From the NCBI GenBank assembly GCA_021828605.1, contig JAJZEG010000007.1, positions 1 to 16,053 of the forward strand: 16,053 nt of DNA, written 5' to 3'. The DNA comes from Pseudomonadota bacterium (GTDB lineage Bacteria > Pseudomonadota > Alphaproteobacteria > Acetobacterales > Acetobacteraceae). Position numbers and translations under genes: made by a program. Below, piece after piece: positions 1-6,000 of this stretch. The notes beneath the pieces are model-generated. The model saw only the letters and a list, made by a program, of their open reading frames with translations. It did not search any database and was not told the origin of the DNA. Positions within the stretch are counted from its first letter, which is position 1; each line of letters starts with the position of its first letter.

Positions 1-332
1 ATGATGCCGCCGCGTCCGGGCAGGTGGATCGGTGCCCCGTCAATCCCGGCGAGGGACAGGACATGGCGCATCCCGTCCTGAAATTTCCCCGGGATCGCGT
101 ATTCGAAGCCGACCTTGCTGCTGGGTAGATTGAGTGCTGAGACGTCGGGGCGGTTCAAATCGCAGGTCAGCACGTCGGCGATGGCGCCATCGATCATCAC
201 GCGCATGGCGAGCGGCGTCGCGGGGTCAATCGGATCGAACGCCCAACCGGCGATCTCGGCATCTTCGATCCGGTCCAGAAATCCGAGAATCGGACGGGTC
301 GTGCTGCGCGAAGGCGTGTTTTTCATCTTCAT
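1..332 (-). CDS. Partial protein with N-terminal 'GWA' beta-sandwich domain, continues beyond the left edge
   Basis: The minus-strand frame is open from an ATG at 332 to the window edge, giving about 110 N-terminal residues. The start MKMKNTPSRS is followed by GFLDRIEDAEIAGWAFDP, then a stretch with R-P-D-V and V-G-F-E-Y-A-I-P, ending in a H-V-L-S-L-A-G-I-D-G segment. This pattern (G-x-L-D ... GWA-D ... R-x-D-V ... GF ... H-x-L) is a small beta-sandwich module. I recall it at the N-terminus of, or repeated in, alphaproteobacterial glycosyltransferases, sulfotransferases and other surface-polysaccharide proteins. The catalytic part, if any, lies outside the window, so no function is assigned. 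A second ATG at 326 is also possible. Neither start has a clear Shine-Dalgarno sequence. The gene diverges from rpmI-rplT across a non-coding stretch of about 265 bases. Confidence 0.7.
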   Translation of the reverse strand, partial: MKMKNTPSRSTTRPILGFLDRIEDAEIAGWAFDPIDPATPLAMRVMIDGAIADVLTCDLNRPDVSALNLPSSKVGFEYAIPGKFQDGMRHVLSLAGIDGAPIHLPGRGGI

Positions 333-430
333 CCATTCAATATTCGATCAACCGTTAGGCGTTTGACCGGCCTTTCGGGTGCAATCATCGGTGTTTCAGA
401 CTATGCTGTGCTAAACTAACCAGTTCGGCC

Positions 431-460
431 TTGACGTTCAATCCGCTTTAACTGTCAAAT
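431..460 (+). promoter_or_regulatory. Candidate sigma-70-type promoter for rpmI-rplT
   Basis: TTGACG at 431-436 is a good -35 box. TCAAAT at 455-460, 18 bases further on, is a weak -10 box. It would start a transcript near 467, about 130 bases before rpmI. The assignment rests on pattern and position only. The TTGA-CGT-TCAA arms at 431-441 are also a small dyad. Confidence 0.4.
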
Positions 461-483
461 TGTGTGTACTTGCGTGGGGGCGA

Positions 484-597
484 GCAAGCTTGTAAGGGGG
501 CGGCTTCCGCGCGATCCCGTCGCGAGCCCGGGCCCGTTGGCATGCCCGGCCGCACACCGCGCACCCGCATCGCGGGCACGGAGAGAAGGAGATAGAA
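484..597 (+). promoter_or_regulatory. Structured GC-rich 5' leader of rpmI-rplT
   Basis: The stretch between the candidate promoter and rpmI holds no credible gene. It contains three consecutive small stem-loops: CGCGA/TCGCG at 510-514 and 520-524 (5-nt loop), CCGGGC/GCCCGG at 528-533 and 544-549 (10-nt loop), and CCCGC/GCGGG at 564-568 and 572-576 (3-nt loop). The last ends ten bases before the AAGGAG ribosome binding site at 586-591. In other bacteria L20 represses its own operon by binding an rpmI leader. Whether this leader does the same is inference, because GC-rich DNA forms short hairpins easily. Confidence 0.35.
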
Positions 598-801
598 ATG
601 CCGAAAATGAAGACCAAATCATCGGTCAAAAAGCGATTCAAAATCACCGCAACCGGGAAAGTGATGGCCGGGCATGGCAATAAACGCCATGGGTTGATTA
701 ATCGGTCGCAGAAAATGAAGCGCACCAACCGCGGCACCATGGCGCTGCCCGAGCAGGACGGCAAGACCGTCAAGCAGTGGGCCCCCTATGGTCTCAATTA
801 A
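598..801 (+). CDS. rpmI: 50S ribosomal protein L35
   Basis: This 67-residue, very basic protein begins [14 protein letters not shown] and carries the L35 landmarks K-x-T-G-K-V near residue 20, GHGNKRH near residues 26-32 and the [10 protein letters not shown] segment after it. The length matches the family (about 64-67). L35 is a small structural protein of the large ribosomal subunit. The start is fixed by AAGGAG six bases upstream. rplT follows after 12 bases, so the two are cotranscribed. The usual upstream infC is not adjacent: a divergent unrelated gene sits there instead. Confidence 0.97.
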   Translation: MPKMKTKSSVKKRFKITATGKVMAGHGNKRHGLINRSQKMKRTNRGTMALPEQDGKTVKQWAPYGLN

Positions 802-813
802 GGAGCGCAGCAG

Positions 814-1173
814 ATGGCACGCGTAAAACGGGGCGTTACCGCCCATGCTCGTCACAAGAAAGTTCTCAATCAATCCAAGGGGTTCGTTGGCCGGTCTTCG
901 ACCAGCTATCGGATCGCGCTGGAACGGCTCGAAAAGGCGTTGCGCTATGCCTATCGGGATCGGCGGGTCAAGAAGCGCGAATTCCGCTCGCTGTGGATCC
1001 AGCGGATCAATGCGGCGGTGCGTGAGCATGGCATGACTTACAGCCAGTTCATCAATGCGCTGAAGCTGGCGAATATCGAGTTGGATCGCAAGGTTTTGGC
1101 CGCGATGGCGTTTGACGATGCGGAAGGGTTTGCCGCGATTGTGCAAGCAGCCAAGGCCGTTCACGCGGAATAG
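814..1173 (+). CDS. rplT: 50S ribosomal protein L20
   Basis: This 119-residue basic protein has the typical L20 layout. The long N-terminal basic helix starts [18 protein letters not shown], followed by [11 protein letters not shown] and [18 protein letters not shown]. The globular C-terminal half has Y-S-Q-F-I-N-A-L and L-D-R-K-V-L-A. L20 binds 23S rRNA early in 50S assembly and in several bacteria represses its own operon. An AAGGAG-containing site 10-15 bases before the ATG supports the start. In many alphaproteobacteria pheS and pheT follow rplT; here the next gene is convergent and unrelated. Confidence 0.97.
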   Translation: MARVKRGVTAHARHKKVLNQSKGFVGRSSTSYRIALERLEKALRYAYRDRRVKKREFRSLWIQRINAAVREHGMTYSQFINALKLANIELDRKVLAAMAFDDAEGFAAIVQAAKAVHAE

Positions 1174-1180
1174 TTTCGCT

Positions 1181-1224
1181 CCGCCGCCTCCGCTTCCGCT
1201 GGTCTCAGGTCAAGGAGGCGGCGG
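1181..1224. terminator. GC-rich inverted repeat between convergent rplT and glycosyltransferase
   Basis: CCGCCGCCTCC at 1181-1191 is exactly complementary to GGAGGCGGCGG at 1214-1224, leaving a 22-nt loop that contains the glycosyltransferase stop codon. It lies between two convergent genes, where a bidirectional terminator is expected. There is no T-run on either side, and part of the right arm codes for the Ala/Pro-rich tail of the glycosyltransferase, so the repeat may be partly a codon-usage effect. Confidence 0.35.
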
Positions 1225-2251
1225 GGGCGGAGGCGATGGTGACGAGGTGTTTTCGGAATAATTGGGCGCAGGCCTCCCAGGAATGCTGCGCGGCGAATTG
1301 GTGGCAATCCGCCCGGTTGAGGGTGAGGGCGTGCAGGCAGGCGGCCCGTAAATCATGATCCAGACGCCCGACTTCGGGGTCGGCCCCGGCGATGATGTCG
1401 CGCGGGCCGGGCACCGGATAGGCCGCGACCGGCGTGCCTGAGGCGAGGGCTTCGAGCACCACCAGGCCGAACGTGTCGGTGCGGCTGGGAAACACGAATA
1501 CATCCGCCGAGGCGAAGTGACTGGCGAGGTCGACGCCTTGTTTGGCACCGAGGAAATGGGTGTGCGCTCCGGCGTAACGCCGCTCGAGCGCCGCGCGGGC
1601 GGGGCCATCGCCGATAATCACCTTGCTGCCCGGTAGATCCAGATCGAGAAAAGCGGGGAGGTTTTTCTCGACCGCCAACCGACCGACCGAGAGGAAAATC
1701 GGGCGCTGGTAAGGGAGGGTTATGGCGCGGCTGGGGTGAAATAAGGTGGCATCGACCCCGCGCGACCAGAGCAGAGTTTTATCAAAGCCGCGCGCGACCA
1801 GCTCGCTGCCGAGCGAGGCGGTTGCTACCATTACCCCTGCCCCAAGCCGGTGGAACCGGCGCAGCCAAGCGTAGGAGATGCGGCGCGGCACCATCAGGCG
1901 GGCGGCGACATAGTCCGGGAAGCGGGTATGATAGGCGGTGGTGAAGGCCATGCCGAGGGTGCAAGCGATGCGCGCGGCGGTTACGCCCAGCGGGCCTTCG
2001 GTGGCGATATGCAAGGCATCGGGGGCGAAGTCCTCGATCATCCGACGCAGGCGGCGACCGCCGCCGAGGACCAGCCGGATTTCGGGATAGGTTGGGCAGG
2101 GCATGGTGCGGAACCGATCAGGCCCGATGATGGAAACGACGTCGCCTGCCGCGACGAGCCGATCCGCCACCATCGCCAGCGTGCGCACCACCCCGTTGAT
2201 TTGCGGGTGCCAGGCATCCGAGATGATGAGAATGCGGTTGGGGTTAGGCAA
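1205..2251 (-). CDS. GT4-family glycosyltransferase (GT-B fold), partner of the metallophosphoesterase
   Basis: The 348-residue protein has the GT-B two-domain layout. The N-terminal acceptor domain starts at once with RILIISDAWHPQINGVVRT (glycine loop Q-I-N-G). The C-terminal nucleotide-sugar domain has L-S-V-G-R-L-A-V-E-K-N-L at 187-198 (R191 and K196 are the usual donor-phosphate contacts), V-I-I-G-D-G-P at 211-217 and the donor-site signature PSRTDTFGLVVLEALASG at 255-272 with E267. The N-terminal pattern resembles SqdX, MgtA and DgdA-like enzymes that glycosylate membrane lipids, which would place it at the cytoplasmic membrane face; the exact acceptor is unknown. The apparent start is TTG at 2251, overlapping the end of the upstream phosphoesterase gene by eight bases. 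No later Met preserves the conserved N-terminus, so translational coupling is likely. Confidence 0.85.
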   Translation of the reverse strand: MPNPNRILIISDAWHPQINGVVRTLAMVADRLVAAGDVVSIIGPDRFRTMPCPTYPEIRLVLGGGRRLRRMIEDFAPDALHIATEGPLGVTAARIACTLGMAFTTAYHTRFPDYVAARLMVPRRISYAWLRRFHRLGAGVMVATASLGSELVARGFDKTLLWSRGVDATLFHPSRAITLPYQRPIFLSVGRLAVEKNLPAFLDLDLPGSKVIIGDGPARAALERRYAGAHTHFLGAKQGVDLASHFASADVFVFPSRTDTFGLVVLEALASGTPVAAYPVPGPRDIIAGADPEVGRLDHDLRAACLHALTLNRADCHQFAAQHSWEACAQLFRKHLVTIASAPAASLT

Positions 2252-3071
2252 GTTCGGGATCCACCAAAGCGCGCCGCGATGGGGTTTTGCGGGGTGCGAC
2301 GAAGGAGTATTTGTTCAGCGCCGCCCAATCGATCAGTTCGAGCCGCCCGTCGAGATGTTCGACCAAGGCGGTGCAGCTTTCCACCCAATCGCCGTCATTG
2401 ATATATAAAATATCACCGACCATGCGCATTTCGGGGTGATGGATGTGACCGCAGACCACGCCATCGAACCCGCGCGCTGCGGCATCGGCGGCTAAGGCTG
2501 TCTCAAACCGGTCAATCGCCTTGACCGCCTCTTTGACCTGGCGCTTCAAATAGGCCGAAAGTGACCAGTAGGGATAACCAAGCCTGGCGCGGATCAGGTT
2601 GAAATAACGGTTCGCGACCAGGGCGCCGGTATAGGCCCAATCGCCCAGGAGAGCGAGTATTTTGGCGTAGCGGACCACGGAGTCGAATTGATCGCCATGG
2701 GTGATCAGCAGGCGTTTACCATCCGCGGTGTAATGCTCTGCTTCGTCGGCCAGCCTGATTCCGGCTACTTCCAAGCCGAGCGGTAGAAACCGGCGCAAGG
2801 CTTCGTCGTGATTGCCGGGCACGTAGGTTACGCGCGTATTGCTGCGCGCGAGGCGCAGGATTTCGGTAATCACCGCGTCATGCATTTTATCCCAATACCA
2901 GAACCGGCTGACCCGCCAGCCATCGATAATATCGCCGACCAGATAGAGATGATCGGTGGAGAGTTGTTGGAGGAAATCGGCGAGGAACGCGGCTTTACAG
3001 CCACGGGTGCCCAGATGCGTGTCGGAGATGAACACGCTGCGATAGCGGGGGGTAACCAGGGGACCTGTCAT
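2244..3071 (-). CDS. LpxH-like metallophosphoesterase (UDP-2,3-diacylglucosamine pyrophosphatase-type)
   Basis: The product is 275 residues from the ATG at 3071. All five calcineurin-type metal motifs are present: S-D-T-H-L-G at 16-21, G-D-I-I-D at 46-50, G-N-H-D at 86-89, T-H-G-D at 124-127 and G-H-I-H-H-P at 208-213. Spacing and the D-G-W-R segment match LpxH-like enzymes, which cleave the pyrophosphate of UDP-diacylglucosamine in lipid A synthesis. Many alphaproteobacteria use LpxI for that step, so this paralogue may act on another lipid-linked or nucleotide-diphosphate substrate. It overlaps the glycosyltransferase gene and is almost surely cotranscribed with it. An upstream TTG at 3131 would add 20 residues unlike the family; I prefer the ATG, although neither has a good ribosome binding site. 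Confidence 0.88.
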   Translation of the reverse strand: MTGPLVTPRYRSVFISDTHLGTRGCKAAFLADFLQQLSTDHLYLVGDIIDGWRVSRFWYWDKMHDAVITEILRLARSNTRVTYVPGNHDEALRRFLPLGLEVAGIRLADEAEHYTADGKRLLITHGDQFDSVVRYAKILALLGDWAYTGALVANRYFNLIRARLGYPYWSLSAYLKRQVKEAVKAIDRFETALAADAAARGFDGVVCGHIHHPEMRMVGDILYINDGDWVESCTALVEHLDGRLELIDWAALNKYSFVAPRKTPSRRALVDPELA

Positions 3072-3231
3072 GAGGAGGCCGATACGCGAAGAAGTGGCGC
3101 CGTGCCTAATGAAACTCTGATGACACAGCAAGGATGTTTACAATTTAGTGACGGTGGTGTGCGCGGTGCGACGGTTGCAGCTTGCGATGAGAGCCCGCGC
3201 GGCATACGCTCGCGGCTTAGGGAGAACAACC

Positions 3232-4236
3232 ATGTCCAATTTACAAAGCAAGCAATTTCGCCTGATCCGCCGCCCGGTTGGCGCGGTGAAGCGCGAGGAT
3301 TTTGCCTTTAGCACTGAACCGGTCGCCGCTCCGGCGCACGGCGAAATCACGGTGGGGATTGATTATATTTCGCTCGACCCGGCGATGCGCGGCTGGATGA
3401 ATGAGGGTAAATCCTATATCCCGCCGGTGAAATTGGGCGAGGTGATGCGCGCCGGGGCGGTGGGCACGGTGTTGGAAAGCCGAGCAGACGGGTTTGCCGT
3501 GGGCGATGTGGTTACCGGGGCGTTTGGCGTGCAGAGTATCGCGACGGTGGCTGGCCGCGACTGCGTGAAGGTTGATCCGAGCCTTGCCGCTAAACCGCTG
3601 TTTCTGTCCGCACTCGGCATGACCGGCATGACCGCCTATTTCGGGCTGCTGGAGGTGGGTGAACCGCAGGCGGGCGAGACGGTTGTTGTTTCGGGGGCGG
3701 CGGGGGCGGTGGGCAGCCTGGTCGGGCAGATTGCCAAAATCAAGAATTGTCGGGTTGTGGGCATTGCGGGCGGTGCGGAAAAATGTCGGTATCTGGTCGA
3801 GGAACTCGGCTTTGATGCGGCGATTGACTATAAATCAGAGCAGGTTTCGGCCAAGCTGCGCGAGCATTGCCCGAAAGGCATTGATGTTTACTTTGACAAT
3901 GTTGGTGGACAAATTCTGGATGACTGCCTTGCGCAAATTCGGCTGGGCGCGCGCATCGTGATTTGCGGGGCGATTTCGCAATATAACAATACCACGCCGG
4001 TCAAAGGCCCCGCCAATTACCTGTCACTTTTGGTTAATCGGGCGCGCATGCAGGGCATGATCGTGTTTGATTATGCCGACCGATATGCGCTGGCGATGCG
4101 CGATATTGCGGGTTGGTTGCACAGCGGTTCGCTCAAGAGCCGCGAAGATATCGTCGATGGGATCGAGACATTTCCTGAAACTTTGCAAAAACTCTTCACC
4201 GGCGAGAATGCAGGCAAGTTGATTTTGAAACTGTGA
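3232..4236 (+). CDS. NADP-dependent MDR oxidoreductase, CurA / leukotriene B4 12-hydroxydehydrogenase type
   Basis: This 334-residue cytoplasmic medium-chain dehydrogenase/reductase lacks the zinc-ligand pattern. The N-terminal catalytic fold has I-D-Y-I-S-L-D-P-A-M-R-G-W-M at about 43-56. The Rossmann domain has S-G-A-A-G-A-V-G at 154-161, followed by F-D-N-V-G-G at 221-226 and G-A-I-S-Q-Y-N at 246-252, all hallmarks of the CurA/LTB4DH family (COG2130). These enzymes reduce alpha,beta-unsaturated ketones or aldehydes with NADPH. The physiological substrate here cannot be told; detoxification of reactive enones is the usual proposal. The ATG at 3232 is chosen because AGGGAG lies seven bases upstream and the family begins there. 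A longer frame from 3148 is not supported. The gene diverges from the phosphoesterase gene over about 160 bases in which I see no convincing promoter. Confidence 0.92.
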   Translation: MSNLQSKQFRLIRRPVGAVKREDFAFSTEPVAAPAHGEITVGIDYISLDPAMRGWMNEGKSYIPPVKLGEVMRAGAVGTVLESRADGFAVGDVVTGAFGVQSIATVAGRDCVKVDPSLAAKPLFLSALGMTGMTAYFGLLEVGEPQAGETVVVSGAAGAVGSLVGQIAKIKNCRVVGIAGGAEKCRYLVEELGFDAAIDYKSEQVSAKLREHCPKGIDVYFDNVGGQILDDCLAQIRLGARIVICGAISQYNNTTPVKGPANYLSLLVNRARMQGMIVFDYADRYALAMRDIAGWLHSGSLKSREDIVDGIETFPETLQKLFTGENAGKLILKL

Positions 4237-4260
4237 TCCGATCGCGGCATTTCGGTGTTG

Positions 4261-4309
4261 GATGTTGCGCGTCAGCAGGGCATGTGCAACATTATGCATA
4301 ATATCGATA
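4261..4309. promoter_or_regulatory. Cluster of three palindromes before livG (candidate operator and/or curA-type gene terminator)
   Basis: The 136-base gap between the reductase and livG holds no gene but three dyads in tandem. ATGTTGC at 4262-4268 matches GCAACAT at 4286-4292; in RNA the stem extends inward to 11 pairs including two G-U pairs. ATTATGCATAAT at 4291-4302 is a perfect 12-bp palindrome. TATCGATA at 4302-4309 is a perfect 8-bp palindrome. The position just ahead of a catabolic-type transporter operon fits a repressor site. The first dyad could instead be a terminator of the reductase gene, but it has no T-run. I cannot place -35/-10 boxes with confidence. Confidence 0.4.
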
Positions 4310-4372
4310 ATCAAGGGGGGAGTGTTTAGCGGGCATGCGCTCAGTTTTTGCTGCAACGTCACATGATCATCA

Positions 4373-5140
4373 ATGACATCAGTTATTCTTGAGGCCCGTG
4401 GTCTGTCCAAGGGATTTCGAGGATTTATGGCGGTGCAAGATGTTGATTTCGATATTGAAACTGACAGTATTCATGCCCTAATTGGCCCGAACGGTGCTGG
4501 TAAAACCACCTGTTTCAATTTGTTGACCAAGTTTTTGCAGCCGTCATCCGGGGTCATTCGATTCGAAGGCCAGGACATTACCAAGCTGCCGCCCGCCGAT
4601 ATTGCGCGGCGCGGCATGGTGCGCAGTTTCCAGATTTCGGCGGTGTTTGGGCATATGACCGCGCTTGAAAATGTGCGCATCGCGCTGGCGCGGCATCGCG
4701 GCGGTAATTTTGATTTCTGGCGCGGCGAAAAAATCCTTGATCGGTTCAATGATCAAGCGCGCGCGCTGCTCGCTGAGGTTGGGCTTGATGATCATGCCGA
4801 AATGACGGCGGCATCCTTATCGTACGGGCGCAAGCGGGCGCTTGAAATTGCAACGACTCTGGCACTCGAACCCCGATTGATGTTGCTTGACGAACCGACT
4901 GCGGGGATGACGGAGGCGGATGTTGAGCGGATTGTCGCGCTCATTCGCAAAATCCGTAAAGGCCGCACCATTCTGATGGTTGAGCATAATCTCTCGGTGG
5001 TTTCAGGCCTGTCCGACCGGATCACGGTGTTAGCGCGGGGGCGGGTGTTGGCGGCTGGCGATTACGCCACGGTGTCACGCGATCCGGCGGTGATCGAGGC
5101 TTATCTGGGATCGGACCATGCGGGCATCGTTCATGTCTGA
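4373..5140 (+). CDS. livG: Branched-chain-amino-acid-type ABC transporter ATP-binding protein, LivG-like
   Basis: This 255-residue ABC ATPase drives uptake together with LivF. Visible motifs are Walker A G-P-N-G-A-G-K-T-T at 38-46, Q-loop Q87 (R-S-F-Q), the signature L-S-Y-G-R-K at 149-154 (the LivG variant of LSGGQ), Walker B L-M-L-L-D-E-P at 169-175 and H-loop H205. The R-S-F-Q and L-S-Y-G features and the C-terminal A-Y-L-G motif near 243-246 separate it from LivF. It begins a gene set with livF, a binding protein, livH, livM and an amidase. The ATG at 4373 has no recognisable Shine-Dalgarno sequence, which is odd for the first gene of a unit. The gene end overlaps livF. The Liv name denotes the family; the cargo may not be an amino acid. 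Confidence 0.93.
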   Translation: MTSVILEARGLSKGFRGFMAVQDVDFDIETDSIHALIGPNGAGKTTCFNLLTKFLQPSSGVIRFEGQDITKLPPADIARRGMVRSFQISAVFGHMTALENVRIALARHRGGNFDFWRGEKILDRFNDQARALLAEVGLDDHAEMTAASLSYGRKRALEIATTLALEPRLMLLDEPTAGMTEADVERIVALIRKIRKGRTILMVEHNLSVVSGLSDRITVLARGRVLAAGDYATVSRDPAVIEAYLGSDHAGIVHV

Positions 5141-5840
5141 TGTGCCCATGCTGTGTGTTAGCGACTTGCATGCGTGGTATGATGAAAGCCATGTTTTGCA
5201 CGGTGTGGGTTTTGAGGTGCGCGAGGGGGAGTGTGTGACGTTACTAGGTCGTAATGGTGCTGGTAAATCCACGACGCTGAAATCGATCATGGGGTTGGTG
5301 CCCCGGCGTGCCGGGAGCATTCAGTTTCAGGGGCGCGACGTGATCGCGGCTCGGCCTGATCAGATCGGGCGCGCGGGGATTGGTTTTTGCCCTGAAGATC
5401 GCGGGATTTTTTCGGGCCTGAGCGTCGAGGAAAACCTGTTGCTGCCGCCGGTGATTGGGCCGGGCGGGATGAGTTTGGATGATATTTACGCGCTGTTTCC
5501 CAATTTGCGGGAGCGCAGCAAGAGTGCGGGCACCAAATTATCCGGCGGTGAGCAACAAATGCTCGCGATTGCGCGGATATTGCGAACCGGGGCGCGTTTA
5601 TTGTTGTTTGATGAACCAACCGAAGGCCTGGCGCCGGTGATTGTGCAACAGATTGCCGCAATGATTACCGAAATCAAACGCCGGGGTTTTACCATCTTGC
5701 TGGTGGAGCAGAATTTCCGCTTCGCCACCCAACTCGCGGACCGCCATTATCTGGTCGAACATGGTCAGGTTGTGGAGATGATTACCCGCGATACGCTTCC
5801 CGAGAAGCAGGATATGCTGCATCAGCGGCTCGGGATCTAG
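5118..5840 (+). CDS. livF: Branched-chain-amino-acid-type ABC transporter ATP-binding protein, LivF-like
   Basis: This 240-residue ABC ATPase is the usual LivG partner. It shows Walker A G-R-N-G-A-G-K-S-T at 44-52, the LivF-type C-P-E-D-R-G-I-F segment at 91-98, signature L-S-G-G-E-Q-Q at 141-147, Walker B L-L-L-F-D-E-P at 161-167 and an H-loop position replaced by Q in L-L-V-E-Q-N, which is normal for LivF. The start is uncertain. The ATG at 5118 has GGGA seven bases upstream and overlaps livG by 23 bases; the ATG at 5133 (residue 6) overlaps by eight. Both imply translational coupling to livG. The stop codon sits inside the left arm of a long inverted repeat. Confidence 0.93.
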   Translation: MRASFMSDVPMLCVSDLHAWYDESHVLHGVGFEVREGECVTLLGRNGAGKSTTLKSIMGLVPRRAGSIQFQGRDVIAARPDQIGRAGIGFCPEDRGIFSGLSVEENLLLPPVIGPGGMSLDDIYALFPNLRERSKSAGTKLSGGEQQMLAIARILRTGARLLLFDEPTEGLAPVIVQQIAAMITEIKRRGFTILLVEQNFRFATQLADRHYLVEHGQVVEMITRDTLPEKQDMLHQRLGI

Positions 5841-5891
5841 AGCGCGGTATGTTCAGCTTGACGCAAGCGCGCCAATCTGACCGCACTCTAG
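5837..5891. repeat. 55-nt inverted repeat with nested hairpin at the end of livF
   Basis: CTAGAGCGCGGT at 5837-5848 and ACCGCACTCTAG at 5880-5891 are inverted copies with 11 of 12 positions matching. The left arm includes the livF stop codon. Between them GCTTG (5856-5860) and CAAGC (5864-5868) form a tight hairpin with a 3-nt loop. The CTAGAGC... ends resemble dispersed intergenic palindromes common in alphaproteobacterial genomes, but no second copy occurs in this window. It could also attenuate or stabilise the message between livF and the binding-protein gene. Confidence 0.55.
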
Positions 5892-6000
5892 CTTTATGGT
5901 GCGAGGCTGATTCACGCTTGTCATTGCCGCGCGCGTTGCGCGTCAATAATAAGCGATCAGGCTCTAACAATCTACTAACAAACCAGGGGAGAAACTGACC
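5892..6000. other. Intergenic stretch ahead of the binding-protein gene
   Basis: No gene is seen. TTGTCA at 5918-5923 is a fair -35 box and AATAAT at 5945-5950 a fair -10 box, but their 21-base spacing is too long, so I do not call a promoter. A GGGGAG ribosome binding site at 5986-5991 serves the gene that starts at 6001. Confidence 0.3.

Noticed and set aside
462..683. A 73-codon plus-strand frame in the leader overlapping rpmI
   Set aside because: Its composition is Arg/Ala/Pro-rich with no motif, and it runs out of frame into rpmI; more likely untranslated leader.
619..1164. A 181-codon minus-strand reading frame across rpmI and rplT
   Set aside because: It lies opposite two certain ribosomal protein genes and resembles no protein family I know; long antisense frames are expected in GC-rich DNA.
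1850..2401. A 183-codon plus-strand frame opposite the glycosyltransferase and phosphoesterase
   Set aside because: The opposite strand has clear GT4 and metallophosphoesterase motifs; this frame is a shadow.
5858..5890. TTGACG at 5858-5863 as a -35 box for the binding-protein gene
   Set aside because: No acceptable -10 box follows at 16-19 bases, and the motif is part of the nested hairpin of the inverted repeat.
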